Assembly (NCBI RefSeq): GCF_000801105.2
Contig: NC_079512.1
Location: 22,957,848-23,021,847, forward strand
From: Raphanus sativus
Taxonomy: Eukaryota; Streptophyta; Magnoliopsida; Brassicales; Brassicaceae
Length of the DNA: 64,000 bases
Direction: 5' to 3'
The notes under the pieces are model-generated. The model was given only the letters and a program-made list of their open reading frames with translations. It was not told the DNA's origin and made no database searches. The position numbers and the translations under genes are program-made. Positions 36,347 to 47,956 of this stretch are shown here, piece by piece (positions within the stretch are counted from its first letter, which is position 1; each line of letters begins with the position of its first letter).

Positions 36347-39096
36347 TCAACTAGTAGTAATGTATTGAATTTCAGCTCGTTCTTTCAACCACTCCAGCAC
36401 TTTTGCTCCTTCCAAAATCTCTTGTACCTAAACCACCAATTCAACCAGAACACTCTCTCTCTTTCAGTTATCTTATATAGTTCAAAGGAAATGATAAATA
36501 CTTATTCAAGAGAGCATTAACCTGATCTTTCACACGTTCCTCATCGTACTCTTGTTTATGTTTCTTGAATTCTGTGACCGAGTTCTCCACTTCTTTAACT
36601 AGTTCATCTGTTGAGAACTGCATTCAAGTTTTTTTGTCAATAATGTTTTGTTATTAACCTTTGATGTGTTCCTCCCTCTTAGTGAGCGAACAAGACAATA
36701 AGCATATACAAAAAGTACCTCTAAGTTTTCGCGCTTGAAGATATCTCCAACAGCCAGATTCTGCTTGATAATGTTAGTAATGCTCTCTCTTTGAGTTTCT
36801 AGAAACTCATTTACTGATTTTTGACTTGAAAGAGAAGCCAATTGTTCTTCTGTGAGCTTCATGTTTCCCTATAGCACCATGTCATTGAACACTTAAGAAT
36901 CTGAGTGACAGCAATAACAGAGTAAAGAGATAGAAATCAAACAAGAGTCATGAGAAACGCTTGCCTGAATCTCTAGAAGCCTAGCTCCATAAAACTGTCT
37001 TCCTTGTTCCTCAAATAAAGATTGAGGAATCTCTACTTCAACCATCTAAAAAACAAGAAGCAAAGGACAATGTTTTCAATCACACAGATCAACAATGTTA
37101 CTGCTTCAAAAAAGCTTTATGGAAGGAAATGAATGACATTTCGTATTTGTTCAAGGATGGCGTTGTCTGTTGCTTGCTCCTTGGCTTCCTCCTCCATCTC
37201 TTGGCATCTTTTAGTCAGAGTTTCTTCAACCTGTTTCATTAGAGAGTTACAGTGAGAGAAGACGACCATTATTTTTTTGTGGAAAACTTGTTGAAACTTA
37301 ACTCCTCCTGTTTCATTACCTCTTTCAAAGTGGTGCATCCAGGTAGCAATTTATCAGCAAGTGAATCATCTAAAGTTGGTAAATCTCTGTAGAATAGTTC
37401 CTTACAGTCCACCTGAAGAAAACAGACAAAGGTTTAGCTTATCCACGTATGATATCTTCCATGTCTTGTATATATGAAGAAGAACTCACAGTGAACTGAG
37501 CACGCTGACCACGGAGACTTTCTTGCTTCCATGATTCAGGAAACACAAGCGAGAATGACTTTGACTCGCCAGCTCGGATTCCTAAGATAGAATCAAGGAA
37601 TCCAGGAAGCAATCTGTTCCCTTCTTCTGTGTCAAAATGAAAACCTGTGCACAACATCACCACACCTCTCAGCATTCATTTGCAAAAACGGTAAAGACAG
37701 GTCTCAATGGAGTAAGAGATATGGCTCTGTTGAACCTTTGCTTTCAGCATCTGGAATGGATTCACCAGTTGTCCCTTCCTCGTCTATGGTTGTAGCAGAT
37801 ATATCAATGACTGCAAGATCTCCCACCTGCACGCAATGAGTGAGATTTTGTAGCAACCATATCATATACTTGCAGTGTTAACCATGAACTAAAGGAAACA
37901 AGATTCATAAACAAGTAGTAATATAAGGACATGTGAATTTATGCATTCAGTTACACCTGTAGACCTCGGTCAGTGACAATCTTCAAAGCACCAAGGGACT
38001 TGTACTTCTGTCTTAGTTGTCTTTCGGAAGCTTTCTTTGCGTCTATCTCATCTCCTAGTTCAACAACGACCTTCATATCTTTATACCCATTCTCAGTACT
38101 CCATTTCAGCTCAGGCACCACATCAACAACCACCTCGTAACTGAGAGGAACAAGAGACAAAACATGTAGAGTTTAGTTAGCATACCAAACATTAATGCTT
38201 ACACTGTGGGTATCAGATTCTTTGCATAACCTAAGAGTCTTGAGCTGAGAATAAGCCTTCTCCATCTCCGGAAAGGTGCTTACTATCTGTATAGAGTCTT
38301 TTAAAGCCTTTCCAGTCACCTAATACAAAGCCAAACATCAAAACACCTAAGGAAACTAAACATAAATCGAGAAGTAAATAAATAAAAGAGTTACTTACCG
38401 ACTCCATGGCGTGAGGAAGTGTTCTTTTCAGAATAGATTCAACAGTAGCTCTCAAAACGTATGGCCTCCCAACGAAACCAACAATGATATTCTCTGGAAC
38501 TCTCTTTCCAGGACGGAACCCAGGAACCTTAGTTTCATTCATAACAACAATCATATCATTACATGGAACTGGCTTTAGTTCTAGTCTTGATTCAGACATT
38601 TTACCTTTGCCATTTTCATGAACTCGGTCAGGACTCTCTGGTAACAATCTTCACAGACAATAGCTGGAACTTCCACACTCAGTTTCACCTACAAAATTGA
38701 AACATTACATCCCAAAAAAAACTCAGACAAAACTCAATGACATACATAAAAACATAAAACTCGAAGTCTGTCTCTTACACTTGAATTGGGGGCTTTAGTC
38801 TCAGTAACCTGAAGTTCAGCGGGGAGCTTGTCGTCCTTTACGCTTGGTTCAACCGCCGGAGGCGCCTTGGTTGAAGCCGCTTCTCGCCGGGCTACTCCAC
38901 CGCCGCCAATTTTCTTGGCGGCGCAGGATAGCTCCAAGGGCTTCTTGATTGGTTTCTTCAGAAGCCTGCCGTTGAATGAGCAACCATCACGAGAGAGGAG
39001 CAAGCTATCGGATTGGAAGGGACGACGAGAAGAACCAAGACGACAAGAATGAAAAGGATTAATCGTCGTCGTCGAGCTGATAACGCAAAGCTCCAT
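36347..39096 (-). CDS. TIG: Chloroplast trigger factor-type chaperone and peptidyl-prolyl isomerase
   Basis: Ribosome-associated folding chaperone of plastids, homologous to bacterial trigger factor. Exons in transcript order: 39096-38779, 38688-38605, 38527-38399, 38319-38231, 38140-37957, 37826-37736, 37644-37490, 37412-37320, 37230-37138, 37045-36965, 36868-36719, 36617-36522, 36427-36347, totalling 547 aa, the length I recall for Arabidopsis TIG. The first ~60 residues are a Ser/Arg-rich transit peptide. The ribosome-docking signature is VPGFRPGKRVP. The FKBP-like domain spans about VGDLAVIDI to FPESW, and a helical chaperone arm (EEEAKEQATDNAI) forms the C-terminus. The tenth exon ends at a GC donor (CAG|GCAAGC at 36964), a non-canonical GC-AG intron. 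The first exon also encodes a Gly/Ala-rich linker. Confidence 0.95.
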
Positions 39097-40259
39097 TCTC
39101 GCTGACTCTCTTTCTTAGAGATTGAAGAAGGAAAGAGCGAGCGAGTGACTGAGCTTTTTGAAGCGCCACTTACTTCTTGAAGATAAAGCTGCTTTAATTT
39201 ACATTTTTATCCTTTTAACATAGGCCACTTTGAAACGCTGAGTTTTATCCGCAGCCAATTTGGTATAATAACATTTTCGACCGAACCTCATATCCTCAGA
39301 TTACCAGATTTTTGTCATTCTATTCTAATCCAACCTTAAATCCTCAACTTTATCACTATTCAAAATTTCAAAACTACTATTCATCTTTTTTATTCCTTAT
39401 ATTTATTTTCTTTCACAAATACAATTACTAACTTTATTTAAAATAACTTAAGTACATCCAAATAAAATAAAATAGAATAAATATTACATAACATTAAAAT
39501 AAAACTTACACAAATAGAAAATACATTAAATAAATCTCACACAAAATAAAAATACATTAAACAAACTTAACATAAATTAAAAAAACAAATTACATAAACA
39601 TTTAAATATTATATATCTTACTTGAGTAATTTGGTATCTTATACATAATTTATCATTATTAATATTTTTTGTTAATATCAAGGAGTATAATGCAAATAGA
39701 TAAATTTTTAAAAAATTTTAAGGATTCATGGCTGGAACAATCAACCTTCAAATTCTTATTTGAGGTTTTGTTCCCCTTAAAATGAAGTTTTGGGTTAGAA
39801 ATACTCTAAATATATCTACCCATTGAAATTAATATAAATATATGCAACCTCGTCGTACTAAATAAAGAATATAAGAGGAAATTTTTAACAAAGAGAAAAA
39901 CAAAGTTATTTAAATTTTTTAAGAATTCAAAATAAAGAGTATATTAAAAACGAGTCAAACCTCAATATACACTAATTCAGAGAAAAATAAAATTGCATAT
40001 ATTATAAAACTTTTGAAGTGAATAAGTAGTTTATGAACCAACTCAAGATCATTTTTTATGATAGGTCTAAGAATATTTTCAATTCATTTATGTTTTTATA
40101 ATAGTATCTCGAGGTAATTATACTTCAGTTCCGTCTATATTTTCTTCAAAATAGATATTAATATTTTCTTTTATGCTTAGGAAATGAAATAGCCTTACTC
40201 TATTTATATTCAATATTTAAGGAAATTTAAAATTTAAAGAAAAACCCTACAATAAATTC
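39097..40259. other. TIG promoter and AT-rich spacer
   Basis: The TIG leader is near 39100-39180. The rest is AT-rich with no gene or clear transposon end; a diffuse inverted similarity near 39320 and 39740 was too weak to call. Confidence 0.4.
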
Positions 40260-41030
40260 CACTACAATATAGAAAGAATATTTAAATAAATTAGAATGGT
40301 CTAAATATATGGTCTTGATTTTGAAAAAAAAAAGACTACTTACAGTGAATTTGTTTAATAAAAAATCAGTAATTGCATTTTTTTGAATAAACAGTAATTG
40401 AATAATTATAATATAAGCATTGAATAAATTATACAATTAGATAGATTAGACATAGTTAAATCTTTAAACATGTTGAATAAACAAAACTGGGACCAATCAA
40501 TACCACATGTTATATTATTATTGGTTGTCCAAAATTTTAGATTTCTTTTTCACCTTTATTATTTAAAAATATTTTTCTATAGTAAATTAGTTTTAAAATC
40601 TATATATACAAATATATCATTTATACACTATATATAGAGATTAACTTACATACTTTACATATAAAAATGTTTTCCAATATTTTCTTGAAATAAATAAAAA
40701 TAGCTATTTTAATAATATATAACCATAAAAATAAAACATAAAGGAAAACAAGTATATAAAATACAAATAGTGAGAAAATCATGATAAATTATAAAATTTG
40801 AATGTTTGTGAGATAGAAGAGGAGATGATTTACCATTTAAAGATAAAAATTAAGGTACTGAATATTAAGAGTATTGTGGATAATTTAAGGAAAACTTATT
40901 ATGGAACATTTGTTAGAATCTTGTAAATACACATCATCAGAAGGCACTTTCATAAACATCATAAACTAGTCATTGTTATCTTTTTTTATCAAAAATGATG
41001 AAGATTGAGACTAATGCGATACATCATTTT
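40260..41030. repeat. Direct duplication, copy 1
   Basis: From CACTACAATATAG to ATACATCATTTT it matches 42022-42933 over its whole length with scattered differences and small indels. It carries the empty site (GAGACTAATGCGA, 41007-41019) for the tRNA insertion in copy 2. Confidence 0.85.
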
Positions 41031-41720
41031 TTTCCTACAAAAACTTTAGCATTAACCAAATTACAAACTCTAACATATTCATCAACTTTTTCCAAGATAT
41101 CCAACTATTCATAACAATACAATGCATAGAATGGCATGGCGAAATTGTGTTCCAATTAGTATGATTTTACTAACAGCTAATGCTAATTATACAACCAAAC
41201 TAAAAAATTAAACATATATAAAATGAATATGAAAAAATTACAGATGGAGAAAATACACATATATAATATTTGTGAACTGCACAAATTAGATTAATATCAG
41301 GCTATATATTTAACTATATAAAGCCAATTCCACAATGCAATTCAATAATCAGCTTTACAACATAATCAACAATTAATTAAAAAGTGAATTCAACCAGATG
41401 GTTATTAAAAAAGTATATTGGCGTTAAATTTGACGAACCAAAGATAAATTAATTCTTTATAAAAGAGCACAAACGTACAATTATTGTACACTATAACTTA
41501 AAATATCCGTAATCTATATTTTATTTTCGAGAGTTAGGTGAAAAGTATAAAAAATTACTATTGTTATGCAATAAACACTAGATGAGTAGCTTCCTCTGCA
41601 TTTGTATCACCTCTGGCTTCTCATGTAACTTGCGCAAGTCTTCCTAACCAATAATATCATATTTGGGCTGGTGTCTCTGAATAAACAAGCTGATGGTGGA
41701 GTCGTACCACATTCGCCTCT

Positions 41721-42047
41721 TTGTTGGCCAAGTACCAGAAGGCAATTCTAGCTGGTAATCCACGTCCGGACATACCGATGTTTAAGAGGCAATCTCCAGT
41801 CCGCCCAGATTTCACCAAACTGTTCAAGTATGGTCGAACAGCTAGTGCTCACAACTTTGGAGTGAAAGTAAGCAACTACCAGGACAATCTGAACTACAGC
41901 AACTTCGCAAGGGTGACTAGCATGCGTGCGGAGGTAGCCGAGAAGAAAAAGCAGTACCTTGAAGCGGCAGAAGAAGCTAAACAAAGAGGGGATATGGAAA
42001 GGGAGCATGAGTTCGGGAAGACACTACAATATAGAAAAAATATTTAA
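41721..42047 (+). pseudogene. Fragment of the unrecognised charged-protein family
   Basis: Open frame reading NPRPDIPMFKRQSPVRPDF, YGRTASAHNFGVKVSNY, then MRAEVAEKKKQYLEAAEEAK and QRGDMEREHEF. The last part matches the motif at 35295-35400. The frame runs from 42022 into copy 2 of the direct duplication, so its 3' end has been replaced and the final residues (YRKNI) are fortuitous. Function unknown. Confidence 0.4.
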
Positions 42048-42794
42048 ATAAATTAGAATGGTCTAAATATATGGTCTCGATTTTGAAAAAAAAAACTACC
42101 TACAGTGAATTTGTTTAATAAAAAATCAGTAATTGATACATTTTTTGAATAAACAGTAATTAAAGCATTACAATAAAAGCATTGAAAAATGTATATAATT
42201 AGATAAATTAAACATAGTTAAAATCTTTCCACATGTTGAATAAACAAAATTGGAACCACCAATACCATATGTTATGTTATTATTGGTTGTTCAAAGTTTT
42301 AGATTTTTTCACCTTTATTATTTAAAACTATTTTTCTATAGTAAATTTAATTTAATTTTAAATTTTATATATACAAACATATCATTTTATACACTATAGA
42401 TAGAGATTAATTTACATACTTTAGATATATAAACATGGTTTTCAATATTTTTTGAAATAAATCACCATAGCTCTTTTAATAATATATAACCATAAGAATA
42501 AAACATAAAGGAAATCAAGTATATAAAATAAAATAGTGAGATATATTATTGAAGTTTTTTAAAAATCATAATAAATTATAAAATTCGAATGTGTGAAATG
42601 AATTAGGAGGAGATGATGTTTCATTTAAAGATAATAATTAAGGTACTGAATGTTAAGAGTATTGTGAATAATCTAAGGAAAACTTATTATGGAGCATTGG
42701 CCAATAAGAATCATGGAAATACACATTATCAAAGGCATTTTCATAAACATCATAAACTAGTCATTGTTATCTTTTTATCAAAAAGATGAAGATT

Positions 42795-42922
42795 GAGATT
42801 AATGTGAAATCCGTTGTAGTCTAGCTGGTCAGGATACTCGGCTCTCACCCGAGAGACCCGGGTTCGAGTCCCGGCAACGGAGAAATTGTTTCGTTCTTCA
42901 AAAAAAAAAGAGATTAATGTGA
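42795..42922 (+). mobile_element. Retroposed tRNA-Glu with A-tail and target duplication
   Basis: GAGATTAATGTGA occurs at 42795-42807 and 42910-42922. Between them are AA, the complete tRNA sequence, a short unique segment GAAATTGTTTCGTTCTTC and about ten A. The paralogous site in copy 1 is empty. This is the structure of a tRNA transcript, or minimal tRNA-derived SINE, reverse-transcribed by LINE machinery. Confidence 0.85.
42810..42881 (+). tRNA. tRNA-Glu (CUC), retroposed copy
   Basis: 72 bases with an intact cloverleaf: acceptor TCCGTTG pairs with CAACGGA, anticodon stem CTCGG/CCGAG with loop CTCTCAC (anticodon CTC at 42844-42846), T arm CCGGG-TTCGAGT-CCCGG. The A and B box promoter elements are preserved. 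The flanking target duplication and A-tail show it arrived by retroposition. No TTTT terminator or upstream CAA motif is obvious nearby, so expression is uncertain. CCA is absent, as in nuclear tRNA genes. Confidence 0.85.
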
Positions 42923-42933
42923 TACATCATTTT

Positions 42934-44289
42934 GGTGGTCTATACAATACAAGTGTAGTTTTCAATTTATTTTGATTTGTAAGTTTATTTTATTTGCTTA
43001 TTTTTTGCTCAATATTTACTTATTTTCTGTTCAATTATAAATTATTTTTTATGTTATGTGTTAACTTTCATTCTTATATTTGTTTATATCTATTTTTAGT
43101 TTTACGTATTGTTGTTTGTAATGTCGGATTTGTGACGTTTGCTTCCATTTAAATAGCATATATTTAACTTTCAATTTTTTTTTATTGCATGCATTTAATC
43201 TATTAAAATATGTATTTATATGTTATACACCATATCTTCTTCCATATTTAAAAGTTTATTTGCTGGATCATTTTCTCCATTAAAGGATCACTGGTCTGGT
43301 GTTCCCTACTAAATGCCTTTTAGTACTTGGCAAACATTTGTCTCAAAATCTTGCTGCTCATATATTTGAGAGAGAGAGAGAGAGAGTTGGTATATCTTAA
43401 ATGTTCAACGGGTCACCAACGTTATATTAATTTTTTTTACAGAGTTACGTTATACCAACAAATGGACATCTCAACTACATGCAACATAATAATTTTTTTT
43501 TTTGATCAAAACAACATAATAAATTAAAACTAGTTTTTACAGTGTAGTTTGTAAGTTCAATATACTTTTCCTTTATTGTAATTGTACGTGTATGTGCGCA
43601 TAAATGCAACATATATAAGAAATTTATTAAGTAAACATAAGGTTCACTGCTTTTTTCTAACTAATGCATGTATTTTTTCTTCTTAAATGCAACATTTTAA
43701 ATATATGAACCAAAAATCAAACAAATAGGATGGTCCCTTCAGAAAAAAAAAAGGTATCCAACAAATTCGAGGATCCTCAATGATCAAACCGACGAATTCT
43801 TCACTAGAGGTGGAAGCAACAAACATGGCTGTCTAGCAAGTGAAAAGATTAAGATATAAACATGTGACGTTTATGAGTGAATGGAAGAACTTAATTGATG
43901 AGTTATATTAGCACTAAGCTGAACAAACCAGACAGTGGGTATCACAGAATGATACAAGACAAAATGAAATTTTGTTTAAATATGTATCTGGTAGTTTGCT
44001 TTCCTCTGTTGGTGTAATGGCAAAGTTTGGTAGAGTTAATAGAGCAAGTAATAACTTAGTGTTCTTAATAAGAAAAAGGGTTACCAAAAAAGGTGTTTTT
44101 TTATAAGAAAGCTTGGCTTTTGCTTCAACTAGTATCAGAAAGACTCCGAATGGAAAAATGACTAGTGCCATCGCAAACCTCAGATATTCAAACTTCATAT
44201 CTTGAAGAATACAAACACAAATAGAAATAGCTCCACTAGAGAAAAAAAAAAACAAGAAATGATAATAGTGTCTCTCTCTCTCTCTCTCT
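42934..44289. other. Intergenic, 3' of RAN
   Basis: AT-rich, with a GA microsatellite at 43371-43387, a tail-only retroposon scar at 43482-43522 and probably the RAN 3'UTR from about 44000. A GA repeat starts immediately after the RAN stop (44272-44289). No gene. Confidence 0.5.
43482..43522. mobile_element. Tail-only retroposon scar
   Basis: CAACATAATAA duplicated at 43482-43492 and 43512-43522 around eleven T followed by GATCAAAA. The minus strand reads TTTTGATC plus A-tail, the same junction as the scar at 57311. Confidence 0.65.
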
Positions 44290-46121
44290 CTACTCGAACG
44301 TGTCATCATCGTCATCAGGGAGTGGCTGACTTGCTGCGGCTGCGAGCTCCGCCTCGTGCCTACAATTCAATTATATAGAAGTCTCTTAGTGAACAAGAAA
44401 ACTAGCAGCAAAAACTCAGCAATGTAATAAAATAAAAGTGAGGTTTAGAAAGCTTACTGTTGCTGAGCAGCCAAGTCAATCTGTACTTCTGGGGGAGCAA
44501 GGGCAGGTGATTCCACAAAGTGAAGGTTAGGGTCCCTGAAACATTTAAAACTCAACTCTTTATCCATCTTTTTAGTTTATATCCCATGAAAGTACAAGTC
44601 AGGGTCAAAAACTGTTATTTACCCAGCGAGTTTCCTAGCAAGGTACAAGAATGGCTTCTCGAAGTTGTAGTTGCTCTTGGCAGATATCTCGTAGTACTGG
44701 AGATTCTTCTTCCTGTGGAATGTCACCTGCTTCGCCTTCACTTGCCTGTTCTTCACATCAACTTTGTTTCCACAGAGTACAATCGGGATGTTTTCACAGA
44801 CCCTGTACCCAAATAAAATCGAAACATCACATCTCCGTTTAGAAATTTGTTACATTAAAAGTCTAGCTTCTGTGTGTTCATACCTGCAAAGATCACGGTG
44901 CCATGTTGGAACATTCTTGTATGTCAGACGTGCTGTAACATCAAACATGATGACGGCACATTGACCATGGATGCTGCAACAAGAAAAAAACACCACATCA
45001 TTGTATCACGGCCAATGCAGAGTCTAATATGATGAGGTAGCAAACAAACCAATTGCAACAGAATAACTAAATAAAGTAGTATTATCATAATAACTTCTCA
45101 TTTTTATATTCACAATCAAGCCGATAAAATGTATACAATCAAGCTACCAACACTAGAAGATTCTCGACTATTGATACACATATCAGAAGGGATTAAGAAA
45201 TTGACTTACTAGTATCCATCCCTTAACCCACCAAATTTCTCTTGTCCAGCAGTATCCCAACAGTAGAACCGGATCTTGCCACAGTTAGTGAAGAAATCTA
45301 AAGGGTGAACCTCAACACCAATAGTGGCTGCAATCGCATAAAAAACAAGAAAGAATCAGAACCGGTTACAACGTCTCCCACAAATAGAGCAACTCAACGT
45401 CCGTGCAAGAAGTACTTACGTTCATATTTCTTCTCAAACTCTCCGGTGAGATGTCTCTTGACAAACGTGGTTTTTCCTGTGCAAATAACCTCAGAGTTAA
45501 CAATATAGCAAGATGCCATTCCTACTATATAGTAAACAATCTCTCATAAATGAAACACATGGACGCATCACAAACATGCATTAAGCGCCTAGCTAAAGTA
45601 ACAAAATCAAGCTCCAGGAAAAGACGAACTACGTACAAGTAAGTAGCACGCTCTAAAATCAGAGTTTGAGCTGGCGAGATCAACACTACTAATCGAAGCA
45701 GAGACTCTAGAAATCCCGTTTCTGAATAATCTTAATGGATGCATCAATAACATATACTGAGCTAAGTAACAAAATGAAAGCTCTAAGAGATATACTAGCA
45801 GTCTCTAAATATCAAGACTAAGATAACACCGAAAGCTATCGAAGCGGAGACTCATCAAGAGCTCTAGGAATCGCGCGTTACTGAAATTGACCTAATTATC
45901 TGTAACTTTTTGAAAGCTAGGATGATGATGATGATGATGATGATACCTGTGCCTCCATCACCAACGATGACGAGCTTGAAGCTAGGGTAATCGACGGTTT
46001 GCTGGTTCGGTAAAGCCTGAGAATTAATTAAGTATAAACCGATGATTAAAAACCAACAGATCACGCGAGACTTAAGATCAGATTAGGATCTGTAGAGGAA
46101 AGCGATAGAGGTACGTACCAT
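44290..46121 (-). CDS. RAN3: GTP-binding nuclear protein RAN
   Basis: Small GTPase driving nucleocytoplasmic transport and spindle assembly. Exons in transcript order: 46121-46119 (the ATG alone), 46016-45947, 45476-45420, 45327-45210, 44973-44884, 44802-44623, 44535-44458, 44359-44290, giving exactly 221 aa. All G motifs are present: [39 protein letters not shown], and SAKSNYNF. The C-terminus is the Ran acidic tail ([11 protein letters not shown]) with no prenylation Cys. The first coding exon contains only the start codon, so simple ORF scans miss it. A GAT/ATC trinucleotide run sits right beside the donor of exon 2 (45920-45943). RAN3 is chosen from position (At5g55190); sequence alone does not separate RAN paralogues. 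Confidence 0.95.
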
Positions 46122-47908
46122 TGACGAAACCGAAGCTGCGGAGATCGAGAAGAAGCGAGTCCAAGAGTTTATGAGAGAGAGAGAGGGTTTTTGAACAGTG
46201 TTGTGAGAGTTATGGCACGCTTAGGATTATTGACGCAAATGCTCTCGAAGCCGGTTCTCGAAGCCGGTTATCAAGAACTGGATCATCACCCACGAGGCCA
46301 CGATCCAGGCCCAAATTATCTTCCCAATCCAATAGCCACTCCCCCGCGGGAGACTGTAAAGTACTCAAAGTGTGAGGAGCAAAATAAAGCATGAATTTTG
46401 TTTTATTTTATTTTGACATAACAAGATTGTTTTCTACTTATGAATTTATTTTATTTTGACATAACGAAACTGTCCTTTATTTATAGATAAAGGTTTTAGA
46501 CAATTATATGAAAAAATACTTTTATGTATATATCAGAAATTCAAAATTTTGTATGAAAATTTGATTTGTTTTTTTGATTGAAGAGTTTATTTTTTTCGGT
46601 GAAGAAGTTGGTTTTGAAGAGAAAGTCACCTTGTCATCTACGAATTTACATCAATGCATTTCTGCTTGATACGTTGTCCTAGTATTTCTGATAAGGTGTA
46701 CAGTTTTTTCCAAATTTATGGATTTTTTTCCATCAAAAACTTGCGGATTTTATAACATTTTAAACTAAACCAGTAATTTTAGTTTTTTTATTATGTTCTT
46801 TATATTCCAAAAAAATGGAAATGGACTCTTCTAGTTAGTTTCTTGAGCATGTTTTTTTATTTCAATGTTTAAAACTCTTAGTTCTCGAGACCATGTCCAA
46901 AGCTTTATTTTAATCTTTTGGTTTTTTCTGGTAAAATGTTAGAAAATAAAATTTAATGTTAAACCAGCTATGCTACTAAAACTTCTGTCTTTTTGGTGCT
47001 GTCCAAAGAGTTGAGTTTTCTTAGGCTAGGGTTTTAAATTTTCAATTTTGTTTTAGTTTCAAGTTTAACTAGTGACCTAATATATATCGTGGCTCGGATT
47101 ATTATTAGTCCTCTCTTTGTCAGATTTCTCCTAAGTGCAAGAACCAACATGATCTCCGTGGTTTACGTAAAGTGCATGCATGAAGACTGGAAATTAAAAC
47201 ATTTGCCTCCTACTCGGATGTAAACATTTCTCCTTCGTTCAGTTTTGAGATAAAGATTACATAAGAATCACATACTGATATTATATTAATCAACATCTAC
47301 ACAATTTCTTTTTGATTATTAGTTTGATCTTCAACTCATATGTGTTTGTTAATGTATATATGAACTCATATTCTCAGCAAGACATCTATCATGAACACTG
47401 TTTGAGAAGTTCATCCTAGAGTTCCGGTTGATCCCGCTAAAATGGTCTTCTTCTTCTTTTCTTTCTTTCAAAACGGTCTAATTAATCTTACGCGTTCACA
47501 ACTATCATGAGCTATAGTATCATCTTTCTTCCCTTGCACACTCATTAACTACAAATTTCAATTTGCATGCAATTTGCGAGAAATTTTACAATTAACGGAC
47601 ACACAATTAGAAACTGAGAATAACAAAATTAAACAGTACTTTGACCAAAAAGATCTTAGGCGGTGTAGATATTTACACCAAAAACTTAAAATCCGTACTC
47701 AAATGATTGATATTGCAATGTTTTTTAGCTGGTGTATCTTTCTTTATTCGTGGATGTGATGTCATTGTATATACCACTTATACAGAATTACAGGTTGAAG
47801 ATTACATTAAGAAATGTAGGTAGTAGTAGTCTAGTAGATTGAATAAACAATACGTAAGATGAACCATATACATCGATCCAACGAACACATATTCGAGTCT
47901 CGAGCGTT
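46122..47908. other. RAN promoter and spacer
   Basis: The RAN leader has a CT/GA tract near 46176. A 10-base doublet (TCTCGAAGCCGG twice) lies at 46243-46267, and a roughly 43-base tandem duplication containing TTTATTTTATTTTGACATA lies at 46402-46465. No gene. Confidence 0.45.
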
Positions 47909-47916
47909 AAAGAATT

Positions 47917-47955
<39 letters not shown>

Positions 47956-47956
47956 A

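Larger units (their letters stand above)
42022..42933. repeat. Direct duplication, copy 2, with tRNA insertion
   Basis: Homologous to 40260-41030; longer mainly because of the 115-base insertion at 42808-42922. About 990 bases separate the copies. No primer-binding site or TG/CA ends were seen, so a segmental duplication is preferred to an LTR pair. Confidence 0.8.

Noticed and set aside
40260..42933. LTR retrotransposon interpretation of the direct repeats
   Set aside because: No TG...CA ends, no tRNA primer site, no polypurine tract and no target duplication at the outer ends.
43914..44315. 133-codon minus-strand ORF
   Set aside because: Lies over the RAN 3'UTR and last exon in another frame, contains the GA repeat, and shows only Leu/Phe-rich translation.
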